From Brasilonema sp. CT11 (GTDB lineage Bacteria; Cyanobacteriota; Cyanobacteriia; Cyanobacteriales; Nostocaceae), in NCBI RefSeq assembly GCF_017982655.1, contig NZ_JABXYX010000019.1, positions 41,757-105,756 on the forward strand: a DNA stretch of 64,000 nucleotides, given 5' to 3'. Position numbers and translations under genes: made by a program. The notes beneath the pieces are model-generated. The model searched no databases. It was not told the origin of the DNA and saw only the letters and a program-made list of their open reading frames with translations. Shown here in pieces: positions 30,369-37,854 of this stretch. Positions within the stretch are counted from its first letter, which is position 1, and the number at the start of each line of letters is the position of its first letter.

Positions 30369-31883
30369 TTAAATTTCTTCCCCAGATAATTGTTGCACAT
30401 GCCAATCTCGTGATTGCTGGCGGATAGTTTCTAATTCTTCTAGAGATAGCATCTCAAGATGTCCCAAAACAATGACCATCCTTGCTTGAGACTGAAGTTG
30501 ACTGCGGTGACGATTAAGAAAATCCCAGTAGAAAAAATTGAAAGGACAAGCATTTTTCCCAACACGTTTGTTGGGATCATAAGCACATCCTTTACAATAA
30601 TCACTCATCTTGTTTATATAGTTCCCAGATGCAGCGTAAGGCTTTGATGCTAATATTCCACCATCAGCAAATAGCCCCATACCAATCACATTTGTCTGCA
30701 TCACCCAGTCATAAGCATCAATAAACATGGCATGAAACCAATTTTCCACCGCTTGGGGCGAAAGCCCTGCAATCAGAGCAAAATTACTCAGAACCATCAG
30801 CCGTTGGATATGATGAGCATAACCAGTACGTAGCAACTGAGTGAGTATCTGGTGCAGACAATTCATCTTCGTTTCACCCGTCCAGAAAAACTCAGGTAAA
30901 GGTTGGGTGTGTTCAAAGTTATTTTTTTCTGGATAGTCTGCACTCACAAAATGGTAAATGCCATGCATATATTCCCGCCAACCTATGACTTGACGGATGA
31001 AACCTTCTATGGTGTTAAGAGATAGTTGGTTTTCATGGTAAGCTTTCTCTGCTGCTTGAATAACTTCTAGAGGTTGGAGTAACCCAATATTCAGGTACGG
31101 GGATAGCATAGAGTGCCACATTGTCTCTTCCCCTGTCACCATTGCATCCTGGTAAGGACCAAACTCTGGTAGACGATTTTTGATAAACCAGTCTAATATT
31201 TCGAGTGCTTGAGAACGAGTGACTCCCCAGCGAAACGGTTCTACTTCTCCGTAAAGTGGAAAACAAAGAGATTTAACGTGTGCAATCACATCCTGAGTTA
31301 TTTCATCTGGTTCAAACCACTTGGTTGCTGGCGTATTCAACTTACCTTTAGGCGGTTTACGGTTCTGTTTATCAAAATTCCACTCTCCCCCGACTGGTTG
31401 ATCTCCGTCCATCAAAATTTTAAAACGTCGTCGTCCTTCTCGATAAAAGCCTTCCATTCTTAAACTTTTACGACGTTTCGCCCAGGTTGTAAACTTTTCG
31501 ACACTCCATAAAAAATGATTGTCAGGAATAAGAGTAATTGTGCAATCTAAAGAAGCAAAATTTTGAATCATTTGGGTGAATGGTTTATCATTTGGCGTCA
31601 TCACCCGCAACTCAGTTATTTGGTTTTCCTGAATCCATTCCTGGAGTGGTGTTTCAAAATCTTCTGTTAATTTGTATGTGACTGAATAACCAAATTCTCG
31701 TAATTCTTCAGCAAAATGTCGCATTGCAGACCAAATCAACACCAGCTTTTGCCGATGATAGGGGCGTTCTTGGACATGACGCAGCGACTCAATCATAATA
31801 ACAGGCACTTTATCTTGACAACTTTGCAGTGCTGCTTGTTCTATCCAAAGTTGGTCGCCTAATATCCAAACACCAATAGTCAT
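30369..31883 (-). CDS. Fe-S photolyase/cryptochrome (FeS-BCP, CryPro/PhrB type)
   Basis: The 504-aa member of the prokaryotic cryptochrome/(6-4)-photolyase group binds FAD and a [4Fe-4S] cluster and repairs UV lesions or senses blue light. The N-terminal half is a Rossmann antenna domain (MTIGVWILGDQLWIEQAAL). The C-terminal FAD domain shows GWREYMHGIYHF, MVLSNFALIAGLSPQAVENW and DAYDWVMQTNVIGMG. The cluster cysteines are in YCKGCAYDPNKRVGKNACPF near residues 440-460. The lack of a classical class I photolyase motif fits this group. It follows the Uma2 gene by 16 bp. Confidence 0.92.
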   Translation of the reverse strand: MTIGVWILGDQLWIEQAALQSCQDKVPVIMIESLRHVQERPYHRQKLVLIWSAMRHFAEELREFGYSVTYKLTEDFETPLQEWIQENQITELRVMTPNDKPFTQMIQNFASLDCTITLIPDNHFLWSVEKFTTWAKRRKSLRMEGFYREGRRRFKILMDGDQPVGGEWNFDKQNRKPPKGKLNTPATKWFEPDEITQDVIAHVKSLCFPLYGEVEPFRWGVTRSQALEILDWFIKNRLPEFGPYQDAMVTGEETMWHSMLSPYLNIGLLQPLEVIQAAEKAYHENQLSLNTIEGFIRQVIGWREYMHGIYHFVSADYPEKNNFEHTQPLPEFFWTGETKMNCLHQILTQLLRTGYAHHIQRLMVLSNFALIAGLSPQAVENWFHAMFIDAYDWVMQTNVIGMGLFADGGILASKPYAASGNYINKMSDYCKGCAYDPNKRVGKNACPFNFFYWDFLNRHRSQLQSQARMVIVLGHLEMLSLEELETIRQQSRDWHVQQLSGEEI

Positions 31884-31899
31884 TTTTTTATTTCTTTAC

Positions 31900-32550
31900 T
31901 TAAAGTCTAGCAATCAGTTCTCTAACCAACTTTCGGAATTCCCTGAGTGCTGGAGTTGTTCCTATTGTTCGACTCATTTCTACAAATCGATATATCTCTT
32001 CAATAACTGGAAAATTAGGAAAACTGAGGCTGTTTTGAGACTTGATGTATTGCTCACCTTGCAGCAGATAAATTTCTAAGTTGCCGTTTTCGTAGCGCCA
32101 GATTTCAGGTACTCTTAATGCTTGATAAGCACTGATTTTGGTTTTTGAAGTCACATCTATTTCAATCACTAAATCGGGAGGAGGATCGACATTTAGATTT
32201 ATCCTATCTCTGCCAATCATGAGCTTATAGTTTTGAATATAGAAGCAATCATCTGGTTCAACACCTGCACTCATATCCTCGCGCTTAAAGGTGGTTGAAC
32301 CAAAAGACTCCCAATTGAGGTCAAGTTCATCGAGTAAGATTTTTACTAAATCTCCAATAATGATTTTAGCTCTCTCATGTTCTGGGAGCGGAACCATAAT
32401 CTCTAATGTGCCTTGCTGATATGCAACTCGACTGCTACGGTGTTCCCCCAATTCGTTGAGAATTGCCTCAAATTCCAGCCAATTAATATCTTCCAGCAGC
32501 ACCCGCTGTCCTGGTGGAACTCGAATTTGTTTGAGTTGCAGTGTTACCAT
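31900..32550 (-). CDS. Uma2 family (DUF820) endonuclease-like protein
   Basis: This 216-aa protein from the ATG at 32550 (MVTLQLKQIRVPPGQ) is the usual longer Uma2 form, with ILNELGEHRSSRVAYQQGTLEIMVPLPEHE, then GVEPDDCFYI and PPDLVIEIDVTSKTK (acidic active-site positions). An upstream ATG at 32583 would overlap the DUF3082 stop codon, so the internal start is preferred. It sits tightly between the DUF3082 and photolyase genes; its role is unknown. Confidence 0.83.
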   Translation of the reverse strand: MVTLQLKQIRVPPGQRVLLEDINWLEFEAILNELGEHRSSRVAYQQGTLEIMVPLPEHERAKIIIGDLVKILLDELDLNWESFGSTTFKREDMSAGVEPDDCFYIQNYKLMIGRDRINLNVDPPPDLVIEIDVTSKTKISAYQALRVPEIWRYENGNLEIYLLQGEQYIKSQNSLSFPNFPVIEEIYRFVEMSRTIGTTPALREFRKLVRELIARL

Positions 32551-32582
32551 ACTCGCTTTGCTCAAATTCACGCATTCACGCA

Positions 32583-32903
32583 TCAGCTCTTCTGCTTCGT
32601 CAATTGCTGCACCAACAACTGTACCCCCAAAGCCAGCAACCCGATCGCCACTATCGCAAATACTGCAGTTCCTAATGCCATAACACCCACAACTAAGGTA
32701 CGCACTGCAGAAGAAATCTTCAGTACTATAACGTTATCTGAATGAAGGGGTTTGGTTGCAAAACTTGTCGCTGTGGCAATCATTAGAGAGTATAGTCCAT
32801 ACCCAAGTGCTCCCGAAATCATTGCCCCAATCACACAACGTAAGGGACTTGATTGAACCTGCGTTTGAGCTTCTGTTTGTTGTGTTAGATTTTCGTCACT
32901 CAT
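32583..32903 (-). CDS. DUF3082 membrane protein
   Basis: The 106-aa protein has two hydrophobic segments (about 25-47 and 68-95, VVGVMALGTAVFAIVAIGLLALG). It matches the small cyanobacterial DUF3082 family conserved immediately downstream of ispE. Function unknown. It lies 41 bp after ispE on the same strand, so co-transcription is likely. Confidence 0.8.
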   Translation of the reverse strand: MSDENLTQQTEAQTQVQSSPLRCVIGAMISGALGYGLYSLMIATATSFATKPLHSDNVIVLKISSAVRTLVVGVMALGTAVFAIVAIGLLALGVQLLVQQLTKQKS

Positions 32904-32944
32904 AAAATCTTCGCGTCCTTTGCCTGTTTCCGGTTATCATATCC

Positions 32945-33895
32945 TTACACTGATGATGCTATCTGAATTCCATGTGAACTCATCCGAGTCACAAACAATT
33001 CTAAATCTTCATCAGGAATAGTCTCCCTCACACGAAGCTTCACTTGTTCAGCCTGCTGTTCCGATTCGCAAATCGCAAATACACTAGGACCAGAACCAGA
33101 CATCATTGTCCCCAAAACACCAGCACTAGCAAATGTCTCCCGCAACTGCAAGACTTGCGGATACTCTGGTAACACCACGCGCTCTAAATCATTATGCAGC
33201 TTTTGAGCAATTTCCGTTGCGTCCTGATTGAGGATAGCTTTGACTATCGGTCCAGAGTGTATGGCTGCTGCACGATCGCTTAAACTGTGGATATCATTAA
33301 CATAGGAATCACCAAATTGTTCTCGATAGCTTTTGTATGCCCAAGGGGTAGAGACTGCGAGACTACGGTATTTAGCTAATACTATATATATGTTGTTTAA
33401 ACTGGGAAGCGCAGAAAGTTGCTCACCTCTTCCTGTGGCGATCGCTGTTCCACCCGCCACACAAAACGGCACATCTGAACCGAGTTCTGCTCCCAATTCC
33501 TCTAACTCTGATTGAGTTAGCCCCAACTTCCACAGCAAATCTATTCCCACTAGCACCGCTGCAGCATTCGTCGAACCTCCAGCTAACCCCGCTGCAACAG
33601 GTATGCGCTTATTGATGGTAATGTTCACACCGCCATATTTGGCAAAGACTGATGGAAACTTTTTCGCCATAAGTTCTGCCGCTTTGTATGCGATATTACT
33701 TTTATCTGTAGGAACTTCCGAGTGTTCGCAACGAACGCGGATAGCTTGTGTACCATTCGCTTGTACAGAAATTTCGTCGGATAAATCTATACTTTGAAGT
33801 ATCATGACTAACTCATGATATCCATCAGTACGGGCACCAATAATTTCTAGATGTAAGTTAATTTTGGCAGGGGCGATAAGGGTGTAAGAACGCAT
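32945..33895 (-). CDS. ispE: 4-diphosphocytidyl-2-C-methyl-D-erythritol kinase
   Basis: This GHMP kinase phosphorylates CDP-ME in the MEP pathway of isoprenoid synthesis (precursors for carotenoids, chlorophyll phytol and quinones). The 316-aa protein starts MRSYTLIAPAKINLHLEI (substrate motif). The ATP-binding PVAAGLAGGSTNAAAVL loop lies near residues 98-114, and the C-terminal GMTMSGSGPSVFA-like motif reads TMMSGSGPSVFA near 270. The ATG at 33895 is used; an upstream one at 33904 adds three residues. It lies between rsmA and DUF3082, a common cyanobacterial order. Confidence 0.95.
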   Translation of the reverse strand: MRSYTLIAPAKINLHLEIIGARTDGYHELVMILQSIDLSDEISVQANGTQAIRVRCEHSEVPTDKSNIAYKAAELMAKKFPSVFAKYGGVNITINKRIPVAAGLAGGSTNAAAVLVGIDLLWKLGLTQSELEELGAELGSDVPFCVAGGTAIATGRGEQLSALPSLNNIYIVLAKYRSLAVSTPWAYKSYREQFGDSYVNDIHSLSDRAAAIHSGPIVKAILNQDATEIAQKLHNDLERVVLPEYPQVLQLRETFASAGVLGTMMSGSGPSVFAICESEQQAEQVKLRVRETIPDEDLELFVTRMSSHGIQIASSV

Positions 33896-33940
33896 ATTTA
33901 ACAAATCAGTGAGCAGGGAACGCTTAACAGAGAACGCTTA

Positions 33941-33996
33941 ACAGTAAACAGTGAACAGTGAACAACTGATAACTGATAACTGATAACTGATAACTG
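33941..33996. repeat. Heptamer tandem repeats upstream of ispE
   Basis: AACAGTG units followed directly by four to five CTGATAA units. It fills most of the 127-bp gap between rsmA and ispE. Confidence 0.85.
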
Positions 33997-34022
33997 TTTG
34001 AACTTGACTCGTTACTCAGGAA

Positions 34023-34850
34023 TCATAACTCATTTGCTAAAGCTACCCATTGACTAACGCTGAGGTCTTCAGCGCGAGCTTGAGGGTTTATCTCTAATTT
34101 TTCCAGTAATTGTGACAGGCGATCGCGCTCTACAACTGATTGCAAATTATTTCGTAACATTTTACGTTTTGAGCCAAAGCCCAACTTCACCAAAGTTTCT
34201 AATTGTCGCGTATCTGTGGCTGGTGGTTCCACAAGACGTGGAACTAGGCGCACGATTGCTGAGTCTACTTTGGGTGGTGGCTGGAATGCTCCAGCCGGGA
34301 CAGTATAAATTAACTCGCAGTTTGCTAAATACTGAACTCGTACTGATAGCGCCCCAAATGCTCTTGAGCTTGGTTTTGCTACCAGCCTTTCGGCAACTTC
34401 TTTTTGTACCAACAGCACTATCAAGTCATAAGGTTGGGGGTTTGGGTTACTAATTGTCCCCAAAAGTTTTTCTAGAATTGGTCCTGTAATATTGTAAGGA
34501 ATATTAGCTACAACTTTATTTTGCTTGCCAAACGCCGCAAAAGGTGATAGCAAGGAAGGTAAATCTAGTTCTAGAAAATCTCCTTGCACGAGTAAGAAAT
34601 TTTCTTGGCGTCCGACTTGTTTTGTTAGGCGATCGCACAAATCCCGGTCTATTTCCACTGCCAGTAAAGATTGTACCAAAGGTAATAGACGGCGAGTCAG
34701 AATCCCTGTACCAGGACCAATTTCCAGAACGCAATCAGTAGATTGTAACTGAGAAGCTTGAATAATTTCGTTAAGAGCTTTTTCACTTTTGAGCCAATGC
34801 TGTGCAAAGACTTTGCGTGGTCTTACTTTTTGAAACTCTTTTTCTATCAT
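34023..34850 (-). CDS. rsmA: 16S rRNA (adenine1518/1519-N6) dimethyltransferase
   Basis: The KsgA/RsmA enzyme dimethylates the two adenines in the 3' hairpin of 16S rRNA during 30S maturation. The 275-aa protein has RPRKVFAQHWLKSEKAL at the N-terminus, SAM motif I VLEIGPGTGILTRRLL, the acidic loop AVEIDRDL and the catalytic NIPYNITGPI motif (about residue 120). The ATG at 34850 has AAAGG 7 nt upstream; a TTG at 34880 would extend it by 10 residues and is less likely. It leads the minus-strand run into ispE. Confidence 0.94.
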   Translation of the reverse strand: MIEKEFQKVRPRKVFAQHWLKSEKALNEIIQASQLQSTDCVLEIGPGTGILTRRLLPLVQSLLAVEIDRDLCDRLTKQVGRQENFLLVQGDFLELDLPSLLSPFAAFGKQNKVVANIPYNITGPILEKLLGTISNPNPQPYDLIVLLVQKEVAERLVAKPSSRAFGALSVRVQYLANCELIYTVPAGAFQPPPKVDSAIVRLVPRLVEPPATDTRQLETLVKLGFGSKRKMLRNNLQSVVERDRLSQLLEKLEINPQARAEDLSVSQWVALANEL

Positions 34851-34931
34851 GCTTCTAGCCTTTGTGTGAACTACCGACAATTATCCGTCAAGGAAGTGTG
34901 GGCTTTTAGCTTCCTCGTGTTAAGAATTGCG

Positions 34932-34973
34932 GTAGGGGAGGAGCAGAGCATTACTGCTCTACTCCTCCCCTAC
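34932..34973. repeat. GC-rich inverted repeat upstream of rsmA
   Basis: GTAGGGGAGGAG pairs with CTCCTCCCCTAC around a CAGAGCATTACTGCTCTA core that itself folds, giving an almost continuous stem. It resembles a dispersed cyanobacterial repeat. A second palindrome lies at 35044-35069. Confidence 0.7.
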
Positions 34974-35043
34974 AAAGCGTGCTTGCAGCTTTGGGGGCAC
35001 GACGAGGTCGTCTTGTTTCTTCTATTGTCCAACAGTTGTCAGC

Positions 35044-35069
35044 TGGTGCGGGCGATCATCGCCCGCACC
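35044..35069. repeat. Near-perfect palindrome
   Basis: Arms GGTGCGGGCGAT and ATCGCCCGCACC are exact complements around a single central C. It lies between the xylanase stop and the rsmA start; role unknown, likely a REP-like element. Confidence 0.7.
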
Positions 35070-35110
35070 AACGGTTATCGCGTACTCCGTATGCCAACTG
35101 CTATCCGAAG

Positions 35111-36490
35111 CTAGGTTCCTATTGTCAACTTCGTACCGTTGCGTGAAAGTGTTGTGGATACTGTTTTACTCACAAGGTTATTGCTTGCGGTAACTTGATA
35201 GTCTCCAAGGAAGCCCCGGATTTTGTATTCTCCATTGGCGTCAGTTTTGCCAACCACATCAGTCCACCACTCCTTATAAACCAAGTCCATGTAAACCTTG
35301 CCGCTCAACTTGAGGTTCCAGTCCCTGTCATACATTGGTCCATTTTCAAACCATTGTGCACGATCCCAAAAACCCCACATTATGAAGCCATTTGTCGCCG
35401 GATGGCCAAAAACAGCCGTCAGACAATCGCGCGTTATGTCAGCCTGTGACTGCTTATCAGAGGTAAAAATATCGAATTCACTAATTTTAATTGGAAGGTT
35501 GAATTTAGCTAAACGGTCAAGGATGCCTACCAACTGTGGTATTGAAATAATACCATCCATTAAGTGAGATTCTATACCAATACCTCCTAAAGGTGCGCCG
35601 TTATTAAGTAGGTACTGAATTTCACTTTCATATTGGTCACCCTGAGTGCTATTGTTATAGAAATTCTCATTAATGTAGAGAACGGCATTTGGATCTGCCT
35701 CATGAGCGGCTTTAAACCAATCTACAAGAACCGACTGACCGAGAATTTTCTGAAAATCGTTATTGTCAGATGGCTCATTCACAACATCCCAGTCGTTTAT
35801 CTGGCCTTTTAAATACGCTACCTCGTCACGGATGTGCGTAATGATAGTATCGCGCAAAACCTTATCGGCGGCTGCCTGTCCCTGCTGTTTCAGCGTATTG
35901 TTGTACAGGGTTTCCAAGCTGGGTGGCGAATTGTGCCAACTCGGCCAGACAAGATTGTGACCACGTACTTTCAGGTTTTTGTCCCTAAGCCACTTGAGAG
36001 TTTCGATCGCTCGTGGACGTAACTCCAAGTTGTCCCACTTTGGCCACTTAAGACCATTTTCGATGACCCCTTGATTGAATAGCTGTGGGATACTGTCTCG
36101 ATACTTATTAGCATCAGGATTAGTTGAGCCTGAGTATACAATGTTTTCGTCAACTGCACTACCAAAGTTGTAGGCGTGGCGCTTCATCGCAACGTGTACG
36201 TCTGCATTAGGGATAGGTGTACCGTTGGCATTGGTCACTACGACCGTCAAATCACCTTTGCGGTATGTGTTGATATTGTTCGCAGCAGCTTGACGCCAGG
36301 CATCATTAGAGGAAACCTGCGCGATTAAGTTATTGCCTTTTGTCTGCTGAACTGGGGGAACCGCTTCTTGCGCTAGTGTCAGCGTAATATGAATACCGAA
36401 TACGATGAGAAAACTGACGAAACCTGATAGCAGTATGCGACTTGTTTGTCGCCTTCGTTTCCATTTCTGCTGCTTGTTATGATCACGCAT
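35111..36490 (-). CDS. Endo-1,4-beta-xylanase (GH10), secreted
   Basis: A glycoside hydrolase family 10 enzyme that cleaves xylan-type backbones. The roughly 459-aa protein has a basic N-terminus and TM/signal (LLSGFVSFLIVFGIHITLTLAQ). A beta-rich lead-in follows (DLTVVVTNANGTPIPNADV), then the GH10 barrel: FGSAVDENIVY, LKVRGHNLVWPSW, acid/base Glu in DWDVVNEPSD near residue 238 and nucleophile Glu in IKISEFDIF near 337. The tail (TDANGEYKIRGFLGDYQV) is a family-typical beta domain. ATG 36490 and GTG 36496 are both possible starts. It is isolated and convergent with no partner; self polysaccharide remodelling or plant-matter use are both conceivable. Confidence 0.9.
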   Translation of the reverse strand: MRDHNKQQKWKRRRQTSRILLSGFVSFLIVFGIHITLTLAQEAVPPVQQTKGNNLIAQVSSNDAWRQAAANNINTYRKGDLTVVVTNANGTPIPNADVHVAMKRHAYNFGSAVDENIVYSGSTNPDANKYRDSIPQLFNQGVIENGLKWPKWDNLELRPRAIETLKWLRDKNLKVRGHNLVWPSWHNSPPSLETLYNNTLKQQGQAAADKVLRDTIITHIRDEVAYLKGQINDWDVVNEPSDNNDFQKILGQSVLVDWFKAAHEADPNAVLYINENFYNNSTQGDQYESEIQYLLNNGAPLGGIGIESHLMDGIISIPQLVGILDRLAKFNLPIKISEFDIFTSDKQSQADITRDCLTAVFGHPATNGFIMWGFWDRAQWFENGPMYDRDWNLKLSGKVYMDLVYKEWWTDVVGKTDANGEYKIRGFLGDYQVTASNNLVSKTVSTTLSRNGTKLTIGT

Positions 36491-37029
36491 ATTCACTCTT
36501 TGTTGCTTTTTTTGATATAAGTGGTTTGATTTGAAAGCGAACTATTAGCTCAATCAGCATTGGCATATTACATTAATGTTCGATAAGAAATTATTTATTG
36601 TGTGTAAAGATTCAGGTCAAAGAAAGGGGTGTAGGGGTGTAGGGGTGTAGGGGTGTAGGGAAAACAAAAGCTCTGGGGAAGGGAGAGGGGACACAGACCA
36701 CAGAAACAGAGGTGCTTTACTACGTGAAACACCTTTTTATTCCCTGCTCCCTACTCCCTGCCCCCTACTCCGGTGCCTTTCAAGGGTAGGTTTTTTGGAA
36801 TCTCGAAAATAGTTGAGAAAATTCTCAGGTATTTAACGTAGTTTGGTCGTTTCAGGATTTAAGGGTCGGCTGAAATCGTCAAAAAATGACCAAATCCAAA
36901 ATACCTACCTTTGTAAGCTACTCCGGTGCTCCCTACTCCGGTGCTCCCTGCACCCTAAATACGGTTTTCCCTACCTATGAAGTACGGTTTTGACTCATCA
37001 TTTTTTTTGTAAACGACTTGCAATGTTTC
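36491..37029. repeat. Repeat-rich gap between xylanase and hli
   Basis: It contains a tandem heptamer array (GGGTGTA units, 36626-36660). CTCCCTACTCCCTGCCCCCTAC-like phrases lie near 36745-36775, and CTCCGGTGCTCCCT is repeated near 36921-36950. A pair of separated inverted segments AAGGTAGG(T) also lies in it. No gene is seen. Confidence 0.6.
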
Positions 37030-37047
37030 TTTACAATCTGTTACATT
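37030..37047 (+). promoter_or_regulatory. HLR1 element (RpaB-binding site)
   Basis: TTTACAATCTGTTACATT fits the HLR1 consensus of two (G/T)TTACA(T/A)(T/A) half-sites separated by 2 nt at every position. It lies 34 bp ahead of the hli start codon. RpaB bound to HLR1 controls high-light genes in cyanobacteria, so hli and probably the small gene after it should be light-stress responsive. Confidence 0.85.
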
Positions 37048-37080
37048 AAATAATAAGAAAAACAAATTGAGGAAAAAACG

Positions 37081-37293
37081 ATGACAGGACGTACTTACGT
37101 TGTAGAAGAAGGTAACAGATTAAACAGCTACGCCATCGAACCCAAGATGTACGTGAACGAAGAACAGACGTTTGGCTTCACCGAGTATGCAGAGCTACTT
37201 AATGGACGTTTAGCAATGATTGGCTTTGTCTCGCTCATAGTGCTCGAAGTTCTGACCGGACATGGTTTGATTGATTGGATCGCAAGCCTGTAA
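37081..37293 (+). CDS. hli: High-light-inducible protein (one-helix CAB-like)
   Basis: This 70-aa thylakoid protein has one TM helix carrying the chlorophyll-binding ExxNxR motif (YAELLNGRLAMIGFVSLIVLE, residues about 38-58). Hlips bind chlorophyll and carotenoid, quench excess energy and assist photosystem II repair. The start has GAGGA 7 nt upstream and an HLR1 site 34 bp upstream. It is followed by a second small membrane protein gene after 59 bp, with a terminator beyond that. Confidence 0.94.
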   Translation: MTGRTYVVEEGNRLNSYAIEPKMYVNEEQTFGFTEYAELLNGRLAMIGFVSLIVLEVLTGHGLIDWIASL

Positions 37294-37352
37294 TAACAAA
37301 TCTGAATTTTTAGAAAACGACCAATTTGTATAAATCAAACAAAAGTGGACAA

Positions 37353-37598
37353 ATGATTACAAAAACTGACTTTAACTTTCCTAAAAACGAGCTTGTTGGA
37401 TCTGTTGTATTTAGACCTGATTTCAACGAATCTGAAGTAATCACTGTTAATCAAGCTTGGTCATTATTTTTCACTGCAGGTCAAGAAGATAAAGCACTGG
37501 GAACAAACCCTGAATTAGGTCGTTTTTTCACTTACCTATTCATTGGTGTTGGAGTAGCGGGAACTCTGTGGGCTACTATTTTCAACAGCTTTGCATGA
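37353..37598 (+). CDS. Unknown single-TM small protein downstream of hli
   Basis: An 81-aa protein (ATG 37353; a TTG at 37326 would add nine residues) with a soluble N-terminal half and a single C-terminal TM helix (FFTYLFIGVGVAGTLWATIF, residues 58-77). It lacks the ExxNxR chlorophyll motif of Hlips. The TM is preceded by AGQEDKALGTNPELGR. I do not recognise the family. Being between hli and a shared terminator suggests co-expression under high light. Confidence 0.75.
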   Translation: MITKTDFNFPKNELVGSVVFRPDFNESEVITVNQAWSLFFTAGQEDKALGTNPELGRFFTYLFIGVGVAGTLWATIFNSFA

Positions 37599-37638
37599 GT
37601 AGCTCTCTCAAGCTTGTAGTTAACGTAAAATTTTCAAA

Positions 37639-37674
37639 GAAGTCCTGGTTACCTTAACCGGGACTTCTTTTTTT
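37639..37674 (+). terminator. Rho-independent terminator of the hli unit
   Basis: AGAAGTCCTGGTT pairs with AACCGGGACTTCT (one G-U pair) around ACCTT, followed by a run of T. It lies 41 bp after the small protein stop. Confidence 0.85.
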
Positions 37675-37854
37675 GGAGTAGAATCTACGCAAATACAAAC
37701 GCTCTACTCGTTTTTTTCAATTAAAAATTATGTCACGCTGTTCTGGAGAAACCTTTTCAGGGAAAACTGACACCGTAATTATCAATTGTTGCAGTGTAGT
37801 TAACCACTGAATTAGATTTAAGGCTAAAAAGTGATTTCACCAGAGGAAAATTGT

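Noticed and set aside
34758..35114. 118-aa ORF antisense to the rsmA start
   Set aside because: It overlaps the rsmA 5' end and two palindromes; composition fits a shadow frame.
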